Assembly: GCF_002105195.1 (NCBI RefSeq)
Contig: NZ_MUHU01000033.1
Coordinates: 47,887-111,886 of the forward strand
Length of the DNA stretch: 64,000 nucleotides
Source: Derxia lacustris
GTDB taxonomy: Bacteria; Pseudomonadota; Gammaproteobacteria; Burkholderiales; Burkholderiaceae_E
Direction: 5' to 3'
Shown piece after piece: positions 25,406-32,903 of the stretch. Below the pieces are notes generated by a model. That model made no database searches. It was given only the letters and a program-made list of their open reading frames with translations, and was not told the DNA's origin. The position numbers were made by a program, and so were the translations under genes. The first letter of the stretch is position 1. Each line of letters starts with the position of its first letter.

Positions 25406-26542
25406 TCAGAAGGTGTGATTGATGCCGATGTTGAGCAGCGCGGTCTTCTTGCCCTGCTCCGGAATGCCCGACGCGACGATGCTGGTCTTGAGCGTCGCGC
25501 CGGCCTTGGCATCGACCCAGGCGCCCTGCACATACAGCGTGGTGCGCTTGCTCAGAAAGTGGTCGTTGCTCAGCACGATGTTGTGGGTGGCATCGTCGCT
25601 ATGGCGGCGGTCCTTGTTGTCGTAGTAGGCCAGCGTGGCGGTGTTGGCCGGGCTCCAGCGCCAGTCGGCGCCCAGGCCCCAGGCGTTCACGTTCGAGAGC
25701 GCATCGCCGGCGCTGTTCTCGTTCTTGGCATTGAGGAAGTTGGCCTTGAGCGTGAAGTCGCCGAGCGGCAGCGCCGCGCCCGCGCCCCAGTGCCGCACAT
25801 TGGCATTGCCCGTGGTCTGGTCCTTCATGATCTGGTAGGAGCCCGACAGCACCACCGGCCCGCGATAGGTCAGCCCGAGCGCGCCGATGCTGTTGTGCGA
25901 CAGGCTGCCGCCCTGCTCGCCAAATGACCAGGCGATGCCGCCTTCCACCGGGCCGAACGTGGCGCGGTACTGCACCGCGTTCTTCATGAAGATGCCGACA
26001 TCGTTGTTGCCGTTGATGCCCACGGTCGGGTCGGCGGTGGACGCGAACTGGTTGTAGGCCCAGGCGTAGAGGTTGGAGAACTGCTCCTTGAAGGCGCGCG
26101 GTTCGGTATCGAGATGCGCGAGCAGTGCCGGCCCGTACTGGCGCCCGACGATCACCTTGCCCCAGTCGCCGGCCAGACCCACATTGGCCTGGCGGCGGAA
26201 CAGGATCGTGCCCGAGCCCGGCGCATCGCCGGTACCGTGCAGCGCGCCGGTGTCGGTATCGAAATGCGATTCGAGGTTGAAGAAGCTCGACAGTCCGCCG
26301 CCCAGATCCTCGGTGCCGCGAAAGCCGATCACGCTCTGGCGCAGGCCGCTGGTCTCGATGCGCGTGAGGCTCTTGCCGCCGGACGAATGGTTCTGCGTCA
26401 GCACGCCGGCATCGATGATCCCGTAGATGGTCACGTTGGACTGCGCGAGCGCCGGCAGCGGCGCGAGCGTGCCGGCGAGCAGCGGCAGAACGACGGATGC
26501 GCGGCGGGCATGCGCGCGCAGGGGGCGGTGATGTTGATTCAT
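25406..26542 (-). CDS. Gram-negative porin, Burkholderia type
   Basis: A 378-residue trimeric-porin family protein. The signal peptide ends near PALAQS, and the mature start SNVTIYGIIDAGV is typical of betaproteobacterial general porins. The C-terminus NIGINHTF ends in Phe as expected for outer-membrane insertion. The internal FRRQANVGLAGDWGKVIVGRQYG motif is the family constriction-loop region. The ATG at 26542 is preceded by GGAGACGC. It diverges from the PQQ dehydrogenase operon over a 533-bp control region and may let the shared substrate across the outer membrane. Confidence 0.92.
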   Translation of the reverse strand: MNQHHRPLRAHARRASVVLPLLAGTLAPLPALAQSNVTIYGIIDAGVLTQNHSSGGKSLTRIETSGLRQSVIGFRGTEDLGGGLSSFFNLESHFDTDTGALHGTGDAPGSGTILFRRQANVGLAGDWGKVIVGRQYGPALLAHLDTEPRAFKEQFSNLYAWAYNQFASTADPTVGINGNNDVGIFMKNAVQYRATFGPVEGGIAWSFGEQGGSLSHNSIGALGLTYRGPVVLSGSYQIMKDQTTGNANVRHWGAGAALPLGDFTLKANFLNAKNENSAGDALSNVNAWGLGADWRWSPANTATLAYYDNKDRRHSDDATHNIVLSNDHFLSKRTTLYVQGAWVDAKAGATLKTSIVASGIPEQGKKTALLNIGINHTF

Positions 26543-27075
26543 TGCGTCTCCGATCCTCTCTGGGTGGCGGGCGCGCGGCGCGGGCCGGCGCCCGGCGGGC
26601 CTTTCGTGCGAAGGCCTCGCAGCGGAGTCGGGGCAGCGTCCGTGCCACGGCGCCCGGCGCCCGAACAGGCATGGCCGATGCTGCAATGCACAGCCAGGCC
26701 GCCGCACCGGCGGCACGCCGGTAAAAGCGGCATTTGCGTTGCGGGTTAAGACGCCAGCGCAGCCGTCCTGCGATGCGCTGCGGCCGGCCCGTCATGCGTC
26801 CGGCCGGCGCGACAGGTGACTGCATCATCTGTCGCGCCGGCCGATACACATGGAAACGCGGCGGTACCGCTTGCAACCGCCTGGCGCGCGCTGACGCCAG
26901 CCTCCGTCGCCGGCCTCGGCGCCTCGGCAAGACGGCCGGAGCGCGAGCGTCACGGCCAGCCGTCAGCGCACGCCGGCCCGCTCGGCATGGAAGCTGCCCC
27001 TTGCAGTGCACGGCCCGCCGCTTGGCGACGCCGGCGCGAGACCACACCAAATCGCACGCACTCTGGAGACGACAA
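26543..27075. other. Divergent control region between porin and PQQ dehydrogenase
   Basis: A 533-bp stretch without a convincing gene. It contains the 15-bp inverted repeat at 26801-26843, a GCGG-N11-GCA element at 26858-26875 on the plus strand, and GGAG (27065-27068) serving the GTG start at 27076. Confidence 0.55.
26801..26843. promoter_or_regulatory. 15-bp perfect inverted repeat, 13-bp spacer
   Basis: CGGCCGGCGCGACAG (26801-26815) and its exact reverse complement (26829-26843) flank GTGACTGCATCAT. The inner part carries GCGACAG/CTGTCGC, the half-sites seen in the other palindromes of the island, here with wider spacing. It sits between the divergent porin and PQQ dehydrogenase genes, so operator function is likely. 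Confidence 0.6.
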
Positions 27076-28776
27076 GTGACCGATGCACACAACGCCAGGC
27101 CGGGACGCACCCTGCCGGCAACATCCCGCCGACTGCTGACCGCAACGCTGCTGGCGGCGGCCTTTGCCACGACCGCACATGCTGCATCGCAAGGTCCGGG
27201 CTGGGACGATCCGGCCAACTGGCCCCAGTACCACCGCAGCTACAACGCCTGGCGCTTCAGCCCGCTCGACCAGATCAACAAGGCCAACGTCAAGAACCTG
27301 CATGTGGCCTGGATTCACCAGCCCGGCAGCATCACCCACGGCTTGCAGGCCACGCCCATCGTGATCGACGGCGTCATGTACAGCATCGCCGCCGACAACA
27401 ACGTGTTCGCGCTCGACGCCGCGACCGGCAAGGTGCTGTGGCGCTACACCGCCAAGCTCGCGCCGGCCTCGAAGGAAGTGTTCTATCAATCGGCCAGCCG
27501 CGGCGTGACCGTGGGCCGCGGCAAGGTCTTCATCGGCTCGCTCGACGGCCGCTTCATCGCGCTCGACCAGAAGACCGGCAAGGAGCTGTGGTCGACCCAG
27601 CTCACCGACATGAAGAAGGAGTTCGGCGCGCTGTTCTCGTCGCCGCCGCAGCTCGCGGGCGATGTGCTGTTCGGTGGCACCACCGGCGGCGACCAGCCGG
27701 TGGTCGGCAAGATCTTCGCGGTCAATGCCGACACCGGCCAGCGCGTGTGGACCTTCGAGATTCCGCGCGACGACCCCAAGAGCTGGCCGGCCGACAGCCG
27801 CACGCGCGGCGGCGGCTCGGCCTGGCTGCCGGGCACCTACGACCCGACCACCGACACCATCTACATCGGCACCAGCAATGCCGCGCCCGACTTCAACCGC
27901 GACGACCGGATGGGCGACAACCTCTACACCGCCACCCTGCTCGCGCTGGAGCCCAAGACCGGCAAGGTGAAATGGCATCGCCAGGAAGTGCCCAACGACA
28001 CCTGGGACTTCGACTCGGCCTACGAGGCGCTGCTGGTGCCCGACGGCAAGGGCGGCAGCAGCCTGGTGCATCTGAACAAGAACGGCTTTGTCTATGTGAT
28101 GGACAAGGACAGCGGCGCGATCCGCAACGTGTGGCAGTACACCGAGAACATGAACTGGTCGAAGGGCGTGGACACGAAGACCGGTCTGCCGATCGAGCCC
28201 AACTATCCCGAGACCGGCAAGCAGAAGCTGCACTGCCCCAACCTGCTCGGCGCGCGCAGCTGGAACCACGGCGCCTATAACCCGCAAACGAAACTCTGGT
28301 ATTCGAGCGGCATGGAGGTCTGCAACACGGTCACCAGCGACAAGCAGGCGCCGCTGGTGGCGATGAGCCAGCTGTCGCTCGGGCTGTCGGAGATCACGCT
28401 GGTCGATCCGCCCGGCAAGAAGGCCGACGGCTGGATCGGCGCCTTCGATCCGCTCACCGGCAAGCCGGCATGGAAGGTGCGCTTCGACCTGCCGCCGCTG
28501 AGCGCGGTGCTGGCGACCGGCGGCGGGCTGGTGTTCAGCGGCGACATGCACGGCAAGCTGTTCGCGCTCGACGCCGACAGCGGCAAGGAGCTGTGGTCGT
28601 TCAACGCCGGCTCGGGCGCGCGCGGCGGGCCGATCAGCTACAGCGTCGGCGGCAAGCAGTACGTGGTGATCCCGACCGGGCTGGGCTCGCATGCGCCGGG
28701 CTTCCTGACCGGCGCCTTCCCCGAGATCCGCAACCTGCCCGGCGGCGCGGCGCTGATCGCGTTCACGGTGGACTGA
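27076..28776 (+). CDS. PQQ-dependent dehydrogenase (quinoprotein), without vicinal Cys pair
   Basis: A periplasmic eight-bladed propeller enzyme of 566 residues oxidising an alcohol or similar substrate and passing electrons to the cytochrome c encoded next. The start is GTG at 27076, 7 nt after GGAG. The signal peptide is RRLLTATLLAAAFATTAHAAS. Six clear W-docking repeats occur (for example ALDAATGKVLW, ALDQKTGKELW, ALDADSGKELW). Active-site residues W310-D311 (TWDFDS) and the GTSN loop that would hold the Ca/Ln-ligand Asn are present. The adjacent-cysteine ring of methanol/ethanol dehydrogenases is replaced by QSASRG (138-143). Substrate unknown. Confidence 0.9.
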   Translation: MTDAHNARPGRTLPATSRRLLTATLLAAAFATTAHAASQGPGWDDPANWPQYHRSYNAWRFSPLDQINKANVKNLHVAWIHQPGSITHGLQATPIVIDGVMYSIAADNNVFALDAATGKVLWRYTAKLAPASKEVFYQSASRGVTVGRGKVFIGSLDGRFIALDQKTGKELWSTQLTDMKKEFGALFSSPPQLAGDVLFGGTTGGDQPVVGKIFAVNADTGQRVWTFEIPRDDPKSWPADSRTRGGGSAWLPGTYDPTTDTIYIGTSNAAPDFNRDDRMGDNLYTATLLALEPKTGKVKWHRQEVPNDTWDFDSAYEALLVPDGKGGSSLVHLNKNGFVYVMDKDSGAIRNVWQYTENMNWSKGVDTKTGLPIEPNYPETGKQKLHCPNLLGARSWNHGAYNPQTKLWYSSGMEVCNTVTSDKQAPLVAMSQLSLGLSEITLVDPPGKKADGWIGAFDPLTGKPAWKVRFDLPPLSAVLATGGGLVFSGDMHGKLFALDADSGKELWSFNAGSGARGGPISYSVGGKQYVVIPTGLGSHAPGFLTGAFPEIRNLPGGAALIAFTVD

Positions 28777-28781
28777 GGAGG

Positions 28782-29216
28782 ATGAAGAAGATGATCGGCG
28801 AATGCCTCTTTTCATCGGGCCGGATCGCCGGTCGGGCGCTGCTGCTGGCCGGGCTGGTGGCGGCCGGCACGGCGGCGGCCTGGGCGCATGTGAGCCCGCC
28901 GCCGCCCGAGGCGAAGGCGGCGGTGGCCGCCGCGCCCTTCGACCTCGACGATCCGGCGCGCATCGATGCCGGGCGCAAGCGCTTCAACCAGACCTGCGCG
29001 GCCTATTGCCACGGCAATGGCGGCGAGGGCGGGAAGGCGCCCAACTTCAAGGGCCGGCCCGACTTCGAGCCCGAGGCGGCGTTCCAGACCATCGTGAACG
29101 GGCGCAACAACGGGGCGGATGTGATGCCGCCCTGGGGCACGGCGTTCTCGACCGAGCAGATCTGGGAGCTGGTGGCTTATCTGCGCCAGCTCTCGACCGA
29201 GGCGCCGACACGCTGA
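28782..29216 (+). CDS. Cytochrome c with CxxxCH heme motif, partner of the PQQ dehydrogenase
   Basis: A 144-residue exported mono-heme cytochrome. A signal helix (ALLLAGLVAAGTAAAWA) precedes the heme domain. The heme motif reads C72-A-A-Y-C76-H77, one residue longer than CxxCH. The DNA there (tgc gcg gcc tat tgc cac) is unambiguous. M115 (DVMPPWG) is the likely axial ligand. The ATG overlaps an AGGAGG-type site and lies 5 nt after the dehydrogenase stop, so it should accept electrons from the quinoprotein. A strong terminator follows. Confidence 0.88.
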   Translation: MKKMIGECLFSSGRIAGRALLLAGLVAAGTAAAWAHVSPPPPEAKAAVAAAPFDLDDPARIDAGRKRFNQTCAAYCHGNGGEGGKAPNFKGRPDFEPEAAFQTIVNGRNNGADVMPPWGTAFSTEQIWELVAYLRQLSTEAPTR

Positions 29217-29253
29217 CGCGCCCGCTGCTTCTCCTCCGTTCCACTCCACTTCG

Positions 29254-29279
29254 GGCCGCCTTGTGCGGCCTGTTTTTTT
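29254..29279 (+). terminator. Rho-independent terminator of the PQQ dehydrogenase operon
   Basis: GGCCGC-CTTGT-GCGGCC followed by TG and seven T. It lies 38 bp after the cytochrome stop and separates the operon from the LuxR-type gene at 29433. Confidence 0.92.
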
Positions 29280-29432
29280 GGGGCTGCCGAGGATGCCGGT
29301 GGTTCGGCCGAGTGCCTGCTGGCGGCCGCCTAGGGCAAATGCCGCACCCTTGTCAGTGCCGGATCGTCCGTCCAGATTCGTCGCAACTTTGGGGTCGATT
29401 GCCTCGCAGGCTGACGGCGACGGGACGGTTCG

Positions 29433-30530
29433 ATGGACAAGATCGTATTTGCGCAGGCCCGTGACAGCCTGCAGGCGGTGGCGGGCGGCGAGGGAGGTTG
29501 GCTCGATGTCGGCAAGTCCTTTGCCCAGTTGGTCGGTGCCGACACGGCCAGCGTGCTGGTCTGGCGCAGCGCCGACCAGCAGGTGCTCGCGCATGAACAT
29601 ACCGGCGTTGACCCCGGGCTCCAGGCCGAATACAGCGAGCACTACTACCAGTACGACCTCCTGCTGCAAAACGCGCTGAAGGGTCGAATGCGCCTGCATT
29701 GGCAGGTCAGTGACGAGGCCTTTCCCGACGAGCGATGGGGCAGCCAGCCCTTCTTCAATCTGCTGCGCCGCTACGGGATGCAGCAGGTGATCGCGCTGGC
29801 CTTGCATGTGTCCCCGGGCGTGATCGCGGGCATCACGCTCCTGCGCTCGACGCGGCTCCCGGTGTCGGCCGCCCAACTGCATTCCGGCGCGATGGGCGAG
29901 CTTTCGGATCAGGCGCGCGAGACCTTCGCGGAATGCTTCACCCGGACCGGCGCGGTGCGCCGCTCGATCCACGAGGTTCTGCAGCATGGCGGCGCACTGG
30001 TGTTCCTGGTCGACGAGAACTGGAATGTCGCGTCGCTCGACGGCCGGAGCCTCGAAGGCGAGGTGCTGGGCTCGCCGGCGCATGGCCGCATCCGCGGCAA
30101 TCGGCTCGGCATCGTCGACGGCCGACTGCGCGAAGGTTTCGCGGCCGCGTTGCGCGGCGCCATGTCCGGTGTCCGTGGGCGGCTGGACTGCCGCATCGGC
30201 GAAGGACAGTCGATGCATCTCGAACTGCTGCCCTTGCCGGCGGCGGCACGACTCACGGGGGCGGACCGGTGGGTGATCACGCAGGCCGAACTGCGGACGC
30301 CGCCGGCGCTGCCGAGTCCGGAGCAGTTGCAGGCGGCATTCCCGATCACGCCCGCGCAGGCTCGCGTGCTTCATGGTCTGTGCTCGGGTGAGTCGGTCAA
30401 GCAGTTGGCCGAGCGGTTCGGCTGCGGCGTGCTGACCGTGCGCAGCCATGTCGTCGATCTGATGCGTCGCATGGACTGCTCGCGGCAGGCGGAACTGGTG
30501 CAGCGCGCGCTGCTGTTCGGGCGGGAGTGA
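29433..30530 (+). CDS. LuxR-type transcriptional regulator
   Basis: A 365-residue regulator. The C-terminal 60 residues form a LuxR/FixJ helix-turn-helix (ITPAQARVLHGLCSGE, then the recognition helix VLTVRSHVVDLMRRM). The N-terminal 280 residues look like GAF/PAS-type sensing (an FAQLVGADTASVLVW start and aromatic QYDLLLQNALKG). No receiver or autoinducer-binding domain is obvious, so it would sense a small molecule directly. It sits between the PQQ dehydrogenase operon and monooxygenase 2, so it is the best local candidate regulator of the island, though nothing proves it binds the repeated palindromes. Confidence 0.85.
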   Translation: MDKIVFAQARDSLQAVAGGEGGWLDVGKSFAQLVGADTASVLVWRSADQQVLAHEHTGVDPGLQAEYSEHYYQYDLLLQNALKGRMRLHWQVSDEAFPDERWGSQPFFNLLRRYGMQQVIALALHVSPGVIAGITLLRSTRLPVSAAQLHSGAMGELSDQARETFAECFTRTGAVRRSIHEVLQHGGALVFLVDENWNVASLDGRSLEGEVLGSPAHGRIRGNRLGIVDGRLREGFAAALRGAMSGVRGRLDCRIGEGQSMHLELLPLPAAARLTGADRWVITQAELRTPPALPSPEQLQAAFPITPAQARVLHGLCSGESVKQLAERFGCGVLTVRSHVVDLMRRMDCSRQAELVQRALLFGRE

Positions 30531-30742
30531 GCCGGGCGCCCGCCCTTGGCTGAGGGCTTGGGGTAATGCGGTTCGAGCGGCGCGATGGGCAGCGCCCACG
30601 GGAGATTGGCCAATGACCGGTGCCGCGGGCCGCAGCGATTTTTCCGGGCCGGGACTTCTCAGGTGAAGAAGCTGTCGCATCACCACGCTTCATGGCGCCG
30701 CGTTGGCGCTGCACGCGTAGACAGTCGTCGCAGGCACGATCG

Positions 30743-30756
30743 GCGACACCTGTCGC
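30743..30756. promoter_or_regulatory. Inverted repeat GCGACA-CC-TGTCGC
   Basis: Same half-sites and 2-bp centre as the perfect palindrome upstream of monooxygenase 1 (24681-24694). It lies 214 bp upstream of the copy 2 ATG. Confidence 0.6.
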
Positions 30757-30771
30757 TGCGGCAGCGGAAAG

Positions 30772-30781
30772 CGACATGTCG
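30772..30781. promoter_or_regulatory. Palindrome CGACATGTCG
   Basis: A second GCGACA-derived palindrome 15 bp downstream of the first, with the half-sites abutting instead of separated by 2 bp. It may be an auxiliary operator. Confidence 0.45.
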
Positions 30782-30898
30782 TGCGGCGTCGCAGCATGCC
30801 GGGCCTGGGCTTGTGGTCGGGCAGATGGCCCGTCATGTCACCAGGGAAGGCAGGCAAGTCGCGCAACCGCACCGATGATGGCTTTGCCTGAAATCATT

Positions 30899-30916
30899 GC
30901 GGCGCAACAACTTGCA
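30899..30916 (+). promoter_or_regulatory. Sigma-54-like promoter element, monooxygenase 2
   Basis: GCGG-N11-GCA with a CTTGCA core, 53 nt before the ATG, as in copy 1. The GG-to-GC spacing is 11, one base longer than the sigma-54 consensus, so promoter class is uncertain. Confidence 0.35.
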
Positions 30917-30969
30917 CCACTCCTCCCGAGGCCGGCATCCGCCCGGCCAACCTTCGGAGGAGACAGCTC

Positions 30970-32802
30970 ATGACCGCCAGCGTCACCCCGGCCGCGCAAG
31001 TCGCGGCCAATCCCGCCGCCGCGAAGCTCGCCGACTGGCTCGGCCGCTTCGAGGCCGCGCTCGCCGCGCAGGACGTGCAGGCCGCGCTCGCGCTGTTCGG
31101 CGACGAGTGCTACTGGCGCGACCTCGTGGCCTTCACCTGGAACCTAAAGACGGTGGAAGGCCGCGACCAGATCCGCGATCTGCTCGAAGCCCGCCTCGCC
31201 GACGTGAAGCCGTCGAACTTCCGCACCGAGGAGGAACAGGACGCGACCGACGCCGACGGCATCACGAGCGGCTGGTTCACCTTCGAGACCGCCGTCGCGC
31301 GCGGTCGCGGCTATGTGCGCCTCAAGAACGGCCTCGGCTGGACCCTGCTCACGACGATGACCGAGCTGAAGGGTCACGAGGAGAAGAAGGGCCGCAACCG
31401 CATCAAGGGCGCCGAGCACGGCGTGAATCCCGGCCGCAAGACCTGGCTCGAACTGCGCCAGGAAGAGCAGGCCGAGCTGGGCTACAGCCGGCAGCCCTAT
31501 GTGCTGATCATCGGCGGCGGCCAGGGCGGCATCGGTCTCGGCGCGCGGCTGCGGCGCCTGGGCGTGCCGACGCTCATCGTCGACAAGCACGAGCGCCCGG
31601 GCGACGCCTGGCGCAAGCGCTACAAGTCGCTCTGCCTGCACGATCCGGTCTGGTACGACCACCTGCCCTACCTGCCGTTCCCGGACGACTGGCCCGTGTT
31701 CTGCCCGAAGGACAAGATCGGCGACTGGCTCGAGGCCTACACGAAGATCATGGAGCTGAACTACTGGTCATCGACCGAGTGCCAGCATGCCGAGCAGGAC
31801 CCGGCCACCGGCGAATGGACCGTCAACGTGCTGCGCGAGGGCAAGCCCGTCACGCTGCGGCCGACGCATGTGGTGTTCGCGCTCGGGATGTCGGGCGTGC
31901 CCAACATCCCGAAGATTCCCGGTCAGGACATCTTCAAGGGCCGGCAGGAGCATTCGAGCCAGCATCGCGGCGGCGACGAATGGAAGGGCAAGAAGGTGGT
32001 CGTGATCGGCTCGAACAACTCGGCGCACGACATCTGCGCCGCGCTGTGGGAGAACGGCGCCGACGTGACGATGCTCCAGCGCACCTCGACCCACATCGCG
32101 CCGAGCGATTCGCTCATGAAGCTGGCGCTCGGCGGGCTGTATTCGGAGGACGCGGTGGAGAAGGGCATGACGACCTACAAGGCCGACCTGACCTTCGCGT
32201 CGATCCCGTTCCGGATCATGCATACCTTCCACATCCCCGTGTACGAGCAGATGAAGAAGGACAACGCCGACTTCTACGGCCGGCTGGAGAAGGCGGGCTT
32301 CATGCTCGACTTCGGCGATGACGGCTCGGGGCTGTTCATGAAGTACCTGCGGCGCGGCTCGGGCTACTACATCGACGTGGGCGCGAGCGAGCTGGTGGCC
32401 AACGGCAGCATCAAGCTCAAGAGCCGCGTCGGCATCGAGAGCCTGACCGAGAACGGTGTGCTCATGAAGGACGGCACCGAGCTGCCGGCCGATCTGGTGG
32501 TGTACGCGACCGGCTACGGCTCGATGAACGGCTGGGTCGCCAAGCTCGTGTCGCAGGAGGTGGCGGACAAGGTCGGCAAGTGCTGGGGGCTCGGCTCCGA
32601 CACCACCAAGGACCCCGGCCCCTGGGAAGGCGAGCTGCGCAACATGTGGAAGCCGACGCAGGTGAACAACCTCTGGTTCCACGGCGGCAACCTGCACCAG
32701 TCGCGCCATTACTCGCAATACCTGTCGCTGCAACTCAAGGCGCGCTACGAGGGCATCCCGACGCCGGTGTACGGCCTGCAGGAGGTGCATCACAAGGGCT
32801 GA
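30970..32802 (+). CDS. Flavin-containing monooxygenase with SnoaL-like N-terminal domain, copy 2
   Basis: A 610-residue paralogue of the gene at 22655-24487, same length and motifs: GGGQGG FAD site (182-187), FKGRQEHSSQH fingerprint (322-332), GSNNSAHD NADPH site. Counting by eye, about 60 residues differ. Differences are dense in the first 190 residues, roughly 20%, and sparse in the last 260, under 5%, which hints at gene conversion or different constraint. A GGAGGAGAC site precedes the ATG. It is convergent with the molybdenum dehydrogenase genes. Likely oxidises the same or a related substrate as copy 1. Confidence 0.9.
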   Translation: MTASVTPAAQVAANPAAAKLADWLGRFEAALAAQDVQAALALFGDECYWRDLVAFTWNLKTVEGRDQIRDLLEARLADVKPSNFRTEEEQDATDADGITSGWFTFETAVARGRGYVRLKNGLGWTLLTTMTELKGHEEKKGRNRIKGAEHGVNPGRKTWLELRQEEQAELGYSRQPYVLIIGGGQGGIGLGARLRRLGVPTLIVDKHERPGDAWRKRYKSLCLHDPVWYDHLPYLPFPDDWPVFCPKDKIGDWLEAYTKIMELNYWSSTECQHAEQDPATGEWTVNVLREGKPVTLRPTHVVFALGMSGVPNIPKIPGQDIFKGRQEHSSQHRGGDEWKGKKVVVIGSNNSAHDICAALWENGADVTMLQRTSTHIAPSDSLMKLALGGLYSEDAVEKGMTTYKADLTFASIPFRIMHTFHIPVYEQMKKDNADFYGRLEKAGFMLDFGDDGSGLFMKYLRRGSGYYIDVGASELVANGSIKLKSRVGIESLTENGVLMKDGTELPADLVVYATGYGSMNGWVAKLVSQEVADKVGKCWGLGSDTTKDPGPWEGELRNMWKPTQVNNLWFHGGNLHQSRHYSQYLSLQLKARYEGIPTPVYGLQEVHHKG

Positions 32803-32857
32803 AGCGGGGGGGCACGCGGTCCGGCTCTCTCCCGGGCCGCGCGTCGTGTTTGAACGT

Positions 32858-32894
32858 GGCCGCGCGGTCTGGCTCTCCTCCGGATCGCGCGGCC
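32858..32894. terminator. Hairpin between convergent monooxygenase 2 and dehydrogenase genes
   Basis: GGCCGCGCG (32858-32866) pairs with CGCGCGGCC (32886-32894) around a 19-nt loop. A related imperfect copy of the loop sequence (CGCGGTCYGGCTCTC) occurs just upstream near 32815. There is no T-run. Confidence 0.45.
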
Positions 32895-32903
32895 ATGCCA
32901 TGT

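Larger units (their letters stand above)
30531..30969. other. Control region upstream of monooxygenase 2
   Basis: A 439-bp stretch without a supported gene. It contains palindromes at 30743-30756 and 30772-30781, the promoter-like element at 30899-30916, and a leader hairpin GGCCGG/CCGGCC (30930-30948) shared with copy 1. Confidence 0.6.
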
